Positions 25,943 through 34,749 are shown, counted from the first letter of the stretch. The stretch: 64,000 bases of DNA from CAWCDJ01 sp963836015 (GCA_963836015.1 CAWIIF010000002.1:930001-994000); one strand, 5' to 3'. Translations and numbers: made by a program. The notes: generated from the letters alone by a model not told the origin.

Positions 25943-27628
25943 ATGACCAGACAACGAACCACTCTCCTCCTTCTCCTGGCTGCGCTCTCCGGCTACGCAG
26001 CGGACCGCAAGATCGCACCCGATCTTGCGAACCTTCCGCCGGATCAGCACGTGAGCGTGATTGTGCGCTATAAGCAGGCGCCCGTGCATCGGAATCGAAT
26101 CGCCGTGGAGCGAAGAGGCGGTGTCCTGAGGCGCTCCCTCGATATGGTCAGGAGCTTCGCTTACTCCATGCCTGCCTCCGCGCTGGCAGATCTGACCAGC
26201 GATCCCGACGTGGAATACATCACGCCGGACCGCACGGTGGCGGCCACGCTCGACTATGCGAATCCGGCCATCAACGCGGGGATTGCACGGCAGTACGGCT
26301 GGAATGGAAACGGCATAACGGTTGCGGTCATCGATAGCGGCATCATGGATACGCATCCCGACTTGCAGGATGGTTCGGGAAAGAGCCGCGTGGTGTACGC
26401 CGAGACCTTCAACTTTTCGGAAGGCAACGACTATTTCGATCGATACGGCCACGGTACGCACGTGGCGGCCATCCTGGGAGGCGACGCATCGCAATCCGCG
26501 GGCTCGCAATACACACACACCTTCTGGGGTATCGCTCCCAAGGTGCGGTTTGTCAGCCTCAAGGTGCTGGACCGCCAGGGCGCCGGCACCGATAGCGCGG
26601 TGATCGCGGCAATCCAGCGCGCGATCGCGCTCAAAGACACCTACAACATCAGGGTGATCAATCTCTCCCTCGGCCGTCCGGTGATGGAGAGCTACAGCAA
26701 AGATCCGCTGTGCCAGGCAGTGGAGCAGGCGTGGAAGGCGGGGATTGTGGTCGTCGTGGCAGCGGGCAACGAGGGGCGCAACGATTCGAAGGGATCGAGC
26801 GGCTATGGCACCATCACCTCGCCCGGCAACGATCCGTATGTGATCACCGTCGGCGCCATGAAGGACGCCAAGACAATTTCGCGAGCCGACGACCAGATGG
26901 CGAGCTACAGCTCGAAAGGTCCGACCCTTTTCGACCAGGTTGTGAAGCCGGACCTGGTGGCGCCCGGAAACAAGATCGTTTCCGCGCTGCCGGCCGGCCT
27001 GGCGCTGACCAATACGTATCCGGGCAATAAAGTCTCGAACAGCTATTACATTTCGGGCGGAGCCAATCAGGGTTCGGACTGGTACTTCGAACTGAGCGGC
27101 ACCAGCATGGCCAGCCCGATGGTGGCCGGCGCCGCGGCTTTGCTGCTGCAAAAGGAGCCGGGCCTCACGCCGAATCAGATCAAAGCCCGGCTGATGAAGA
27201 CGGCAACCAAGTCTTTCCCCAGCTACAGCGTCGCCACCGATCCGGTCACCGGCAAGATCTACACCGTCACTTACGACCTGTTCACGGTCGGAGCCGGCTA
27301 CCTGGATGTCTGGGCCGCCTTGAATAATTCGGATCCGATTTCGGCCACGAAGACCGCGCTTTCGCCGTCTGTTCAGTACGACAGCTCCACGAAGAAGGTA
27401 GTCCTGGTCAACGGGACCAATATCGTTTGGGGCGACGCCAACTTCGGGCTGAACATCGTCTGGGGCGACCACGTATTGCTGGCGAACAATATCGTCTGGG
27501 GCGACAACATCGTCTGGGGTGACTCCACAACCGCGGGTTTCAACATCGTCTGGGGAGACAACATCGTGTGGGGCGATGCCACACCTGCCGGGGAAGTGAT
27601 CGCGATCGCAATCAACGGCGAAAAGTAA
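25943..27628 (+). CDS. Secreted subtilisin-like (S8) protease with NIVWGD repeat tail
   Basis: A 561-residue exported serine protease. The signal peptide is residues 5-20 (LLLLLAALSGYAA); a propeptide (inhibitor I9-like, HVSVIVRYKQAP to YITPDRTV) precedes the catalytic domain. The triad is Asp131 (AVIDSG), His170 (GHGTHVAA) and Ser388 (GTSMASP), with oxyanion Asn276 (AAGNEG). After the domain, residues 493-545 hold six copies of NIVWGD, some back to back and some separated by six-residue spacers. The function of this tail is unknown. The start at 25943 is preferred because it gives a proper signal peptide; in-frame GTG 25931 and ATGs at 25883 and 25898 are possible. Thirteen bases downstream begins a paralogue, so the two are a tandem duplication in one operon. 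Confidence 0.9.
   Translation: MTRQRTTLLLLLAALSGYAADRKIAPDLANLPPDQHVSVIVRYKQAPVHRNRIAVERRGGVLRRSLDMVRSFAYSMPASALADLTSDPDVEYITPDRTVAATLDYANPAINAGIARQYGWNGNGITVAVIDSGIMDTHPDLQDGSGKSRVVYAETFNFSEGNDYFDRYGHGTHVAAILGGDASQSAGSQYTHTFWGIAPKVRFVSLKVLDRQGAGTDSAVIAAIQRAIALKDTYNIRVINLSLGRPVMESYSKDPLCQAVEQAWKAGIVVVVAAGNEGRNDSKGSSGYGTITSPGNDPYVITVGAMKDAKTISRADDQMASYSSKGPTLFDQVVKPDLVAPGNKIVSALPAGLALTNTYPGNKVSNSYYISGGANQGSDWYFELSGTSMASPMVAGAAALLLQKEPGLTPNQIKARLMKTATKSFPSYSVATDPVTGKIYTVTYDLFTVGAGYLDVWAALNNSDPISATKTALSPSVQYDSSTKKVVLVNGTNIVWGDANFGLNIVWGDHVLLANNIVWGDNIVWGDSTTAGFNIVWGDNIVWGDATPAGEVIAIAINGEK
27419..27577 (+). repeat. Six-copy NIVWGD-coding repeat
   Basis: Each unit is 18 bases of the form AAC-ATC-GTC-TGG-GGC-GAC with synonymous variation (ATC GTT, GGA GAC, GTG TGG, GGC GAT). 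Synonymous differences between copies indicate that the peptide is selected, not just the DNA. Units 3-4 and 5-6 are directly adjacent. Confidence 0.9.
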
Positions 27629-27641
27629 CGACGGGAACACC

Positions 27642-29162
27642 ATGAGGAGCCCGCACTTATGGACCGTTCTGCTGTCGATGCTGCCATGCCTCGCGGCGCC
27701 CGGAGCTAAGATTGCTCCCGACCTGAACACCGGCGATGCCGAGATTGACGTGATCGTTCAGTTCACGAGCCCGCCTTCCGACCAGCAAAACCAGATCATC
27801 GCGGGCAAAGGCGGACGACTGAAAGGCCAGTTGGGACGGCTCAATGCCGCCGTTTACACGATGAAGGGCAAGGCGGCACCTGCCGTCGCCGCGCTACCGT
27901 ATGTTACCTATATTTCCCCGGACCGTCCGGTCCGGGGGCAGCTCGATTATTCCACCGCGGCGGTCAATGCCAACCTGGCCTGGAAATATGGATGGACCGG
28001 CAAGGACGTGGGAATCGCGGTAGTTGACAGTGGAATCTCGCAATCCGCCGACCTGAAGGCGGCCGGCCAGGGCCGGGACCGGGTGGTGTATGCCGAAGCC
28101 TTCGGCGGATTGCACACGCCGGTGGACGCCTACGGCCACGGAACGCACGTCGCGGGCATTATCGCCGGGGATGGCTCGGAAAGCAGCGGCAGGCTGAGCG
28201 GCATCGCGCCCAAGGCAAACCTGATTAACCTGCGAGTTCTCGACGATTCGGGCGCGGGGCCGGAAACCGCGGTCATTGCGGCGATAGCCCGTGCTATCGA
28301 GCTCAAAGACCAGTACAACATCCGCGTCCTCAATTTGTCATTGGGCCGGAGGATTTACGAGTCCTATCGCCAGGACCCGCTGTGCCAGGTAGTGGAGGCT
28401 GCCTGGAAAGCGGGGATTGTGGTTGCGGCGGGAAACGCCGGCCGGGACAACAGCAGCGGGAACCAGGGATACGGCACCATCAACTCGCCCGCCAACAATC
28501 CGTACGTGATCACCGTCGGCGCCATGAAGTCCGGGGACGCGTACTCCCGCGGCGACGATCTGATCGCCAGTTACAGCTCCAAGGGGTCCACCGCGATCGA
28601 TCACATCGTGAAGCCCGACCTGGTGGCGCCCGGCAATCGCGTAGTGTCCACGCTTGGCTGGGGCACGCACGCGCTGGCTCGGATGTACCCCCAAAACGCG
28701 GTCGGCGCGACGTATTTCAGGCTCAGTGGGACCAGCATGGCGGCGCCCGTGGTCTCCGGGGCGGCGGCTCTCCTGCTGAAACGCAGCCCTGCGCTGACCC
28801 CCGACCAGGTCAAGGCGCGGCTGATGAAGACCGCAGCCAGGAACTTCCCGGTGACTAGCTTCACGACGGATCCTGACAGCGGCGTCACCTACTTCAGCAC
28901 GTATGACATGTTCACCATCGGGGCCGGCTATCTCGATATAAGCGCGGCACTCGTCAGCAACGATTTGACCGACCAGCCGGCCCTCTCCCCCAGCGCTGTC
29001 TATAACGCGGCTTCCGGCACTGTTTCCCCGATTTCCGCTGCCTCCGCGATTTGGGGGTCGAGCTTGATTTGGGGGTCGAGCGTGATTTGGGGTGACAGCG
29101 TAATCTGGGGCAGCCCAGGTGATGGGCCGGGGGATCGCATTTCGATCCTCGGCGAACCATAG
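27642..29162 (+). CDS. Secreted subtilisin-like (S8) protease with IWGS/IWGD repeat tail
   Basis: A 506-residue paralogue of the preceding protease. The signal peptide is near residues 8-19 (TVLLSMLPCLAA) and the propeptide ends around YISPDRPV. The triad is Asp129, His166 and Ser365 (GTSMAAP), with oxyanion Asn265. The tail, residues 468-491, has four hexapeptides SAIWGS/SLIWGS/SVIWGD/SVIWGS, similar in spirit but not identical to the NIVWGD copies of its neighbour. Its stop is only seven bases before the start of the HD-GYP/GGDEF gene, suggesting an operon linking secreted proteases to cyclic-di-GMP turnover. Confidence 0.9.
   Translation: MRSPHLWTVLLSMLPCLAAPGAKIAPDLNTGDAEIDVIVQFTSPPSDQQNQIIAGKGGRLKGQLGRLNAAVYTMKGKAAPAVAALPYVTYISPDRPVRGQLDYSTAAVNANLAWKYGWTGKDVGIAVVDSGISQSADLKAAGQGRDRVVYAEAFGGLHTPVDAYGHGTHVAGIIAGDGSESSGRLSGIAPKANLINLRVLDDSGAGPETAVIAAIARAIELKDQYNIRVLNLSLGRRIYESYRQDPLCQVVEAAWKAGIVVAAGNAGRDNSSGNQGYGTINSPANNPYVITVGAMKSGDAYSRGDDLIASYSSKGSTAIDHIVKPDLVAPGNRVVSTLGWGTHALARMYPQNAVGATYFRLSGTSMAAPVVSGAAALLLKRSPALTPDQVKARLMKTAARNFPVTSFTTDPDSGVTYFSTYDMFTIGAGYLDISAALVSNDLTDQPALSPSAVYNAASGTVSPISAASAIWGSSLIWGSSVIWGDSVIWGSPGDGPGDRISILGEP
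29043..29114 (+). repeat. Four-copy (S)xIWG(S/D)-coding repeat
   Basis: Four consecutive 18-base units coding for x-IWG-S/D with ATTTGGGGGTCGAGC as the common core. Units 1-3 are near identical in DNA, suggesting recent expansion, while unit 4 has drifted (ATC TGG GGC AGC). Confidence 0.85.
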
Positions 29163-29168
29163 ATACCC

Positions 29169-31763
29169 GTGAGCTATCGTTCTGGAGAGATCCCGCCGAT
29201 AAGACACTGGATCGTCTCGCAGGGAACCTGTCACGGGTGGCAGCCTGCCAAAAGACGGCTCCTTCGATTGGTGGGATTGTACGTGGACAAGAAGGACATC
29301 GGGCACCTGCCGATGGCCGCGAGGGCCTTTATCGCGGCCATCAGCGTTGTGGCCCTGGCGATCACCGGGCACTGCGCGACCCACTGGCAATCCACGCAGA
29401 TGGGGCCGTTCTTCCTATACCTGGGGATGGCCGTCCTGTGTTCGAACCTGAAGGTCTCCTTACCTGGCATTACAGGCACGTTATCCGTTAACTATCTCTT
29501 CAGCCTGGCTGCGGTTGTGGAGTTAACGCTGGCCCAGACGGTCGCGATCGGTTGCAGCAGCGGGGTGGCACAGCTCTTTTTGAGCGCGCGAAAGCGGCCA
29601 CGATGGGTACAGATCCTGTTCGCAATGGCGGGCCAGATCGTCTGCGGCGCGGTAACCTACGAGGTCTATCATTCGAGCTGGCTGCCGGAGGTGGTCGCGT
29701 TCCGCCTGTTCGCGGCGTCCGCCATTTATTTTCTATCGAATACGTGCACGGTGTGCGCAATCATCAGCCTGACGGAAGGCAAACAGTTCGTGGCGTTGTG
29801 GCGAAGCACTTTTTTCTGGACCGCGCCGCATTACCTGGTCGGGGGCGCCCTGGCCGGCTTGTTCCATCTCTGGAACGGCTATGCGGGATGGCAGACCGCG
29901 GTGCTGGTGTTTCCGATCGCCTACCTGCTCTATCATTCTTACCGGCTCTATTTGGGTCGCCTGGCTGAGGAGAAGCGCCATGTAGCGGAGGTCGCGGACC
30001 TTCACCTGCGCACCATTCAGGCGCTGGCACTGGCAATCGACGCCCGCGACGGCACCACCTTCGGGCATCTGCGGCGCGTGCAAGTCTACGCCCGGGAGAT
30101 GGGCCGGGAACTGGGAATCCCCGAGGAGGAGCGGCGGGCCCTGGATGCGGCGGCCTTGCTGCATGATATCGGCAAACTTGCCGTTCCGGAGCACATCATC
30201 TCCAAACCCGGTAAGCTCACCCCGGAGGAGTTCGAGAAAATGAAGGTGCATCCGGTGGTGGGCGCGGAAATTCTCGAGAGCGTTCAGTTCCCCTATCCGG
30301 TGGTGCCGATTGTCCGGGCGCATCACGAAAAATGGAATGGCATGGGATATCCCCTCGGCCTCAAAGGTGAACAGATCCCAATAGGTGCCCGCATCGTAGC
30401 TGTGGTGGATTGCCTGGACGCACTCGCAAGCGATCGCCAGTACCGGCGCGCGCTGCCTCTGGAAGAGGCTATGCGCCAGGTGGCGGCGGAGAGCGGGACC
30501 ACGTTTGATCCACGGGTCGTCGATATACTGCAGAAGCGGTACAAGGAATTCGAGGAACTTGCGCGTGCTCAAACTCAAGGCCCGTGTGCTCTGTCGACCA
30601 CCTTACAGATCGGCAACAGAGCTGCGCCGGCGGCGGGCTTCGAGACTTCCGCCGAGGTTCCGATTTCGACGCGGCCAGGCTTCATCGCTTCGATTGCCGC
30701 GGCCCGCGTGGAATTCCAGACCTTGCTCGAACTCACGCAGGAACTGGGCAACTCGCTGCGCGTGGATGAAACCCTGGCCCTGCTGGCGTCGCGCTTGAGA
30801 TCGGTGGTCCCATATCATGGGATCGCCATTTACACGGTGGGCGGCGGCCGGCTGGTGAACCGCTACGCGTCTGGGGACGATGCCGAGTTGTTCTCGTCCC
30901 TGGCGATCCCTCTTGGCGAAGGCATATCAGGATGGGTCACGCAGACCAACAAGCACATCGTGAACGGGAATCCGTCGGTGGAGTCGGGATACCTGAACGA
31001 TCCATCGAAATGCAGCGGACTGCGTTCGGCGCTTTCGGTCCCGTTGTGCGGAATCGAAGGCGTCATCGGCGCTCTCACGGTCTATCATCGCGACGGCGGG
31101 GCCTTCACCAAGGACCATCTTCGGGTGTTGCTGGCCGTGAGCGCCAAGGCCGGCTTGACTATTGAAAATGCCTTACGCTTTGTGCAGGCGGAGGAGACGG
31201 CGGTAACCGACCGCCTCACCGGATTGCCCAATACGCGTGCACTCTTCCTGTCGTTGAATTCGGCCGTCGAAGATGCCTCCCGGAGCGGATCGGGCCTGGC
31301 GGTGCTGGTAACCGACGTAGATGGGTTCAAGAAAGTCAACGACCAGTTAGGCCATGCCGCGGGCGACCGGGTGCTAAAACAGGTCGCGGCGGGATTGGCC
31401 GAAACGTGCCGGAAGGGCGACTTCGTGGCCCGCATGGGTGGCGATGAGTTTGTACTCCTCTTGCCGGGAATGGACCCGCAGGCACTTGCGGATCGGGTGC
31501 AGCAACTGAACCGCATGGTGTGGGATATGGGACGCGAGTTGTGCGGAATGGATTCCCTGGGCCTCAGTGGAGGTGCGTCATTTTATCCGGATGACGGCCA
31601 TAGTGGAGAAGAGCTGTTGGCGGCCGCGGACGCTCGCATGTATGAGATGAAACGCGATCACCATACCCGGTCTACCCCTGCATGGAGCCTGGTGAAACTT
31701 GCGGAGGCCGTCGCGGCCGGCTGTCAGACAGCCGATGCAGGCGACCACAAGAAGATTGCGTAG
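29169..31763 (+). CDS. Membrane HD-GYP / GAF / GGDEF cyclic-di-GMP protein
   Basis: An 864-residue signalling protein that combines opposite activities. Residues about 50-260 are a membrane sensor of seven or eight helices of MASE-like appearance. Residues 270-455 are an HD-GYP phosphodiesterase domain with HDIGK (His332-Asp333) and an intact GYP at 393-395 (HHEKWNGMGYP). Residues about 505-660 form a GAF domain, and residues 670-835 a GGDEF diguanylate cyclase domain with an unaltered GGDEF at 757-761. Both catalytic motifs are complete, so it may make and break cyclic-di-GMP, switched by the membrane and GAF inputs. The start is uncertain: GTG 29169 adds a 45-residue leader before the first helix, and a later GTG or ATG (PMAARAF) is possible. 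It follows the second subtilase by seven bases. Confidence 0.88.
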   Translation: MSYRSGEIPPIRHWIVSQGTCHGWQPAKRRLLRLVGLYVDKKDIGHLPMAARAFIAAISVVALAITGHCATHWQSTQMGPFFLYLGMAVLCSNLKVSLPGITGTLSVNYLFSLAAVVELTLAQTVAIGCSSGVAQLFLSARKRPRWVQILFAMAGQIVCGAVTYEVYHSSWLPEVVAFRLFAASAIYFLSNTCTVCAIISLTEGKQFVALWRSTFFWTAPHYLVGGALAGLFHLWNGYAGWQTAVLVFPIAYLLYHSYRLYLGRLAEEKRHVAEVADLHLRTIQALALAIDARDGTTFGHLRRVQVYAREMGRELGIPEEERRALDAAALLHDIGKLAVPEHIISKPGKLTPEEFEKMKVHPVVGAEILESVQFPYPVVPIVRAHHEKWNGMGYPLGLKGEQIPIGARIVAVVDCLDALASDRQYRRALPLEEAMRQVAAESGTTFDPRVVDILQKRYKEFEELARAQTQGPCALSTTLQIGNRAAPAAGFETSAEVPISTRPGFIASIAAARVEFQTLLELTQELGNSLRVDETLALLASRLRSVVPYHGIAIYTVGGGRLVNRYASGDDAELFSSLAIPLGEGISGWVTQTNKHIVNGNPSVESGYLNDPSKCSGLRSALSVPLCGIEGVIGALTVYHRDGGAFTKDHLRVLLAVSAKAGLTIENALRFVQAEETAVTDRLTGLPNTRALFLSLNSAVEDASRSGSGLAVLVTDVDGFKKVNDQLGHAAGDRVLKQVAAGLAETCRKGDFVARMGGDEFVLLLPGMDPQALADRVQQLNRMVWDMGRELCGMDSLGLSGGASFYPDDGHSGEELLAAADARMYEMKRDHHTRSTPAWSLVKLAEAVAAGCQTADAGDHKKIA

Positions 31764-31769
31764 TAGCGG

Positions 31770-32051
31770 TCAGTCGGATTGTACGACATGGAACCCGGTC
31801 TCGGCCTCCGAGCCCACGATGCGGGTCCAGATGGCGCGCGCTCTTCCGCTGTGTCCGGGCCGCTCGAAATCCACGAGGTGGCCGGCGGCCAGGGTGAGGC
31901 GGTCGTGCCGGATGCAAAACCCGGTGGACGAAGCGTCGATCAAATGTCCCAGGAATGAGCTCGAGTGTGAGCCGCGTTGGCGTATGTGTACCTCGCCGGT
32001 TATCGGGCGCCGCACCTCCCTGCGTCGTTCAATGGGCGGAATAGGTTCCAT
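31770..32051 (-). CDS. PilZ-domain protein (cyclic-di-GMP receptor)
   Basis: A 93-residue single PilZ domain. The RxxxR motif is in RRREVRRP near the N-terminus and the D/NxSxxG motif is DASSTGF, both required for cyclic-di-GMP binding. The remainder follows the PilZ beta-barrel pattern (ARAIWTRIVG ... ETGFHVV). The gene overlaps the 3' end of the sigma-54 activator by 23 bases, so the two are co-translated. It ends six bases from the stop of the convergent HD-GYP/GGDEF gene. It may relay cyclic-di-GMP to the sigma-54 activator, which lacks its own receiver domain; that is inference. Confidence 0.82.
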   Translation of the reverse strand: MEPIPPIERRREVRRPITGEVHIRQRGSHSSSFLGHLIDASSTGFCIRHDRLTLAAGHLVDFERPGHSGRARAIWTRIVGSEAETGFHVVQSD

Positions 32052-33003
32052 GACATAACTCCTTGGCTTCAGGACCGTACAATTTCAGCTTGCGGCTGAG
32101 GGTACGGCGCGAAATGCCGAGCAGACCAGCCGCCTGCTCGCAGTGGCCGCCGGTCTTGCGCAAGGCCTGGAGGATGGCATCCCGCTCCATTTCGCGCAGG
32201 CACAGATCTCCCGTACCCCGTGGGCAGGCACTCTGGGCCGGGTCGAGACAGGCGAGATCGGCCGCCGTGATCACGTAATTCTTCGCGCGAACCAGAGCGG
32301 AGACGACCGTGTTGCGCAGTTCGCGAACGTTGCCCGGCCAGGTATGCGCCAGCAGCAAATCCTGCGCCTCTGCCGAAAACGAGGCGTGGCTGCTGTGCTG
32401 CCGGAGGAAATAGCTGGCGATCGGCACGATATCCTCCTTGCGCTCGCGAAGCGGAGGCACCCGCAGCGGGCATTGATTCAGACGGTGATACAGGTCGCTG
32501 CGGAAACGCCCGGTCCGAATGGCCTCTTCCAGGTTCTGATTGGTGGCGGCGAGTATGCGTGTGTTCACTTCCACCTTTCTTTGCCCGCCTACCCTATAGT
32601 AAGAAACGCCGTCCAGCACCCGCAGCAGCTTGACCTGCATGCGCGGCTCCAATTCGCCGACTTCATCGAGGAACAGCGTCCCGGTATGAGCCATTTCGAA
32701 GAGACCCTGTTTGATCGTGTCGGCGCCGCTGAATGCCCCCCTTTCGTGGCCGAAAAGCTCGCTTTCCATGAGCTGTTCGGGCAGAGCGCCGCAATTGACG
32801 TCGACCCACGGTTTGGCAGACCGGAGAGAGAAGTGGTGGATGGCGCGCGCGACGATCTCTTTGCCAGTCCCTGTTTCCCCACAGATCAGAACGGCCGCTG
32901 AAGTGAGGGCCGCTCGCTCGACGAGTTCCATCGTCCTCCGCATGGCGGGGCTGACAATAATGGCGGTCACCCCCAGAAAACAGACTTGTGGGTCGTCGGA
33001 CAT
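32029..33003 (-). CDS. Sigma-54-dependent transcriptional activator without receiver domain
   Basis: A 324-residue enhancer-binding protein. After a 20-residue leader it is a full AAA+ domain: Walker A GETGTGKE (42-49), the sigma-54 contact loop as GAFSGA (89-94; GAFTGA in the family, and the T-to-S change is mild), Walker B GTLFLDEVGEL, and the RFRSDLYHRL segment. The C-terminal Fis-type helix-turn-helix is AAGLLGISRRTLSRKLK. With no phospho-receiver or sensor domain it must be controlled by another protein, by level, or by ligand; the co-transcribed PilZ protein is an obvious candidate partner. It is divergent from the GAF/ABC operon across a 77-base region full of symmetry. Confidence 0.9.
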   Translation of the reverse strand: MSDDPQVCFLGVTAIIVSPAMRRTMELVERAALTSAAVLICGETGTGKEIVARAIHHFSLRSAKPWVDVNCGALPEQLMESELFGHERGAFSGADTIKQGLFEMAHTGTLFLDEVGELEPRMQVKLLRVLDGVSYYRVGGQRKVEVNTRILAATNQNLEEAIRTGRFRSDLYHRLNQCPLRVPPLRERKEDIVPIASYFLRQHSSHASFSAEAQDLLLAHTWPGNVRELRNTVVSALVRAKNYVITAADLACLDPAQSACPRGTGDLCLREMERDAILQALRKTGGHCEQAAGLLGISRRTLSRKLKLYGPEAKELCHGTYSAH

Positions 33004-33080
33004 GGGCTAAATCAGTTATCGGCCGAAAGCTCGAAATGCTTAGCATTAAAGAGATTCGACGGCCGGCCGATAGTTAGGAT
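33004..33080. promoter_or_regulatory. Divergent regulatory region with nested inverted repeats
   Basis: Between the sigma-54 activator and the GAF gene lie three nested dyads: TATCGGCCG (33017-33025) with CGGCCGATA (33064-33072); TCGAA (33031-33035) with TTCGA (33055-33059); and AATGC (33035-33039) with GCATT (33043-33047). Their centres fall within 4 bases of each other. A clear sigma-70 or -24/-12 promoter is not visible by eye. Confidence 0.65.
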
Positions 33081-33902
33081 GTGGAGCGACTCTGCGAGAT
33101 TCTCCGGCGGCTGGGCAACTCGCTCGATTTGGCGGAGACATTGTCCACTCTCGACTCGGAACTGAGCCGTTCGGTTCGCTACGATGCCATTGCGGTCCAT
33201 TTGGCCGACGATCGCCGTCTCACTTCGGCGTATGCGGCCGGCGCCGGCTTTCAGTCTCTGGCCTCGTTCGAACCGGGCATAGGCGAAGGCATGCTGGGAG
33301 CGGTGGCGGCAACCGGGCGCCCGGCCTTCAACGGCCATCCGGAATTTGCAAACGGGCTCGTCATGGCTCTGGGGGTGGGGATAGAGCTGCATGGACGGAT
33401 TACGGGGGTTCTGACGCTCTATCGCACAGAGCCTCTCCCGTTCGCCACCGTCGATCTGCGCCTTCTGGAGGCGCTCTCGCCGAAACTGGCCGCGTCCATC
33501 GACAATGCCCAAAGGTTCGGCCGCGCGGAACGTGCGTGCGCCCGCGCGCTGTTCGAGCGTCTGGATGCAGAGGTGGCGCGCGCGCGCCGGACTGCGAGCC
33601 GGCTGGCGGTCCTCGAGTGCACGGCGCGATGTCGGGAACACGATTTGGCGGACGCTGAGCGGATAGCCGGCGAGGTGCGCCGGATGTGCCGCGAGTACGA
33701 CTTCGTGGCGCGCAGCGGCAACTCCCTGGTGGTTGTGCTGGCGGACTTCGCGCCTGCGGACCTGGCGGAGAAGGTGGCGCGGATCGAGGCGGTCTTCCGC
33801 AGAGCTGGGCTGGCCGTGTCCATCGGCGCGGCCTTCCTGCCCGAAGACGGCGCAGATGCCGAGGACCTCCTGGCGGCCGCGCACGGAGCCGCGCATGCGT
33901 AG
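33081..33902 (+). CDS. GAF domain plus degenerate GGDEF-like domain
   Basis: A 273-residue cytoplasmic protein. Residues 1-150 are a GAF domain (FEPGIGEGMLGAVAATGRPA and a late LLEALSPKLAASIDNA helix). Residues 165-270 follow the GGDEF fold (YDFVARSGNSLVVVLADF, then IGAAFLPEDGADAEDLLAAA), but the signature is SGNSL at 212-216, so synthesis of cyclic-di-GMP is not expected. Such degenerate domains may still bind nucleotides or proteins. The start is a GTG at 33081 with a poorly placed AGGA. The last eight bases overlap the first permease gene (ATGCGTAG), so it is the first gene of the ABC operon and probably its sensor or regulator. Confidence 0.75.
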   Translation: MERLCEILRRLGNSLDLAETLSTLDSELSRSVRYDAIAVHLADDRRLTSAYAAGAGFQSLASFEPGIGEGMLGAVAATGRPAFNGHPEFANGLVMALGVGIELHGRITGVLTLYRTEPLPFATVDLRLLEALSPKLAASIDNAQRFGRAERACARALFERLDAEVARARRTASRLAVLECTARCREHDLADAERIAGEVRRMCREYDFVARSGNSLVVVLADFAPADLAEKVARIEAVFRRAGLAVSIGAAFLPEDGADAEDLLAAAHGAAHA

Positions 33903-34749
33903 GGTCTTGGCGGCTCTGGGCCGCCTGTTGCTGATGATGATTCTCACGATGTCGGCTGGAGCGCTGCTGACGAGCGTGCTGTTGCGCCTGGCCCCCGGCT
34001 CCGGCGTGGACGAGCGCCAGATGGACCTTCGCCTCAATGAGCGGAGTATCGCCGCGATTCAGTCGGATAAGCGTCCACCGCCGGTCTGGAGCCACCTCCT
34101 GAAACTGCTTCAGGGAGAATGGGGAGTCTCGCAATCGCTTCGCAGGCCCGTCCGCGAGCTGGTTGCCGAACGCGCCGGCCTCACTCTGGGCACCCTCGGC
34201 GCCGGCCTGGGGTTGGCCTGGGCGGCGGCCGCTTTTGTCTGCCTGGCTCTGACCGGGCTGGAACGGACTGGCCTCGATGTCGTCGCGACCGCGGCCACCG
34301 GCGGGCTGCTATGCCTCCCGGCGGCGATTATCGCTCTGTTCGCAGTCTATTCCGGCGCCGGACCGGTGCCCGCGCTGGCCGTGGTCATATTTCCCCGCGT
34401 CGTGCGTTATGCCCGCAGTATTCTGAAAGCCTCGGCCAGGCGCCCCCATGTGATGGCTGCGCGGGCCCGTGGAATCGGGCGGCTGCCGGTAATGTTCCGG
34501 CACATTTGCCTGCCCGCAGCCGGAGAACTGCTGGCACTCGCGGGTGTTTCGATGAGCCTGGCGCTCAGCGCCATAATTCCGATCGAGGCACTTTGCAACT
34601 CTCCCGGGTTGGGCCAACTGGTCTGGCAGGCGGCCATGGCACGCGATTTCCCGCTGCTCATGGATCTTACTCTCGCCATCGCGGTATTCACCTGTAGCGC
34701 TAACTTCATCGCAGACGCCGGCCGCGTCGTCTTACCCGGGAGACCGTAG
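33895..34749 (+). CDS. ABC transporter permease, DppB/OppB type
   Basis: A 284-residue inner-membrane permease. The first helix is at residues 8-30, followed by a short periplasmic segment with LAPGSGVDERQ, in a place where DppB-type proteins carry similar motifs, and then five further helices. The cytoplasmic coupling loop (ARARGIGRLPVMFRHICLPAA) matches the EAA motif of peptide permeases. It starts inside the end of the GAF gene and stops immediately before the second permease (TAGATG), so the module is tightly coupled. It is somewhat shorter than typical DppB (about 335). Confidence 0.82.
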   Translation: MRRVLAALGRLLLMMILTMSAGALLTSVLLRLAPGSGVDERQMDLRLNERSIAAIQSDKRPPPVWSHLLKLLQGEWGVSQSLRRPVRELVAERAGLTLGTLGAGLGLAWAAAAFVCLALTGLERTGLDVVATAATGGLLCLPAAIIALFAVYSGAGPVPALAVVIFPRVVRYARSILKASARRPHVMAARARGIGRLPVMFRHICLPAAGELLALAGVSMSLALSAIIPIEALCNSPGLGQLVWQAAMARDFPLLMDLTLAIAVFTCSANFIADAGRVVLPGRP

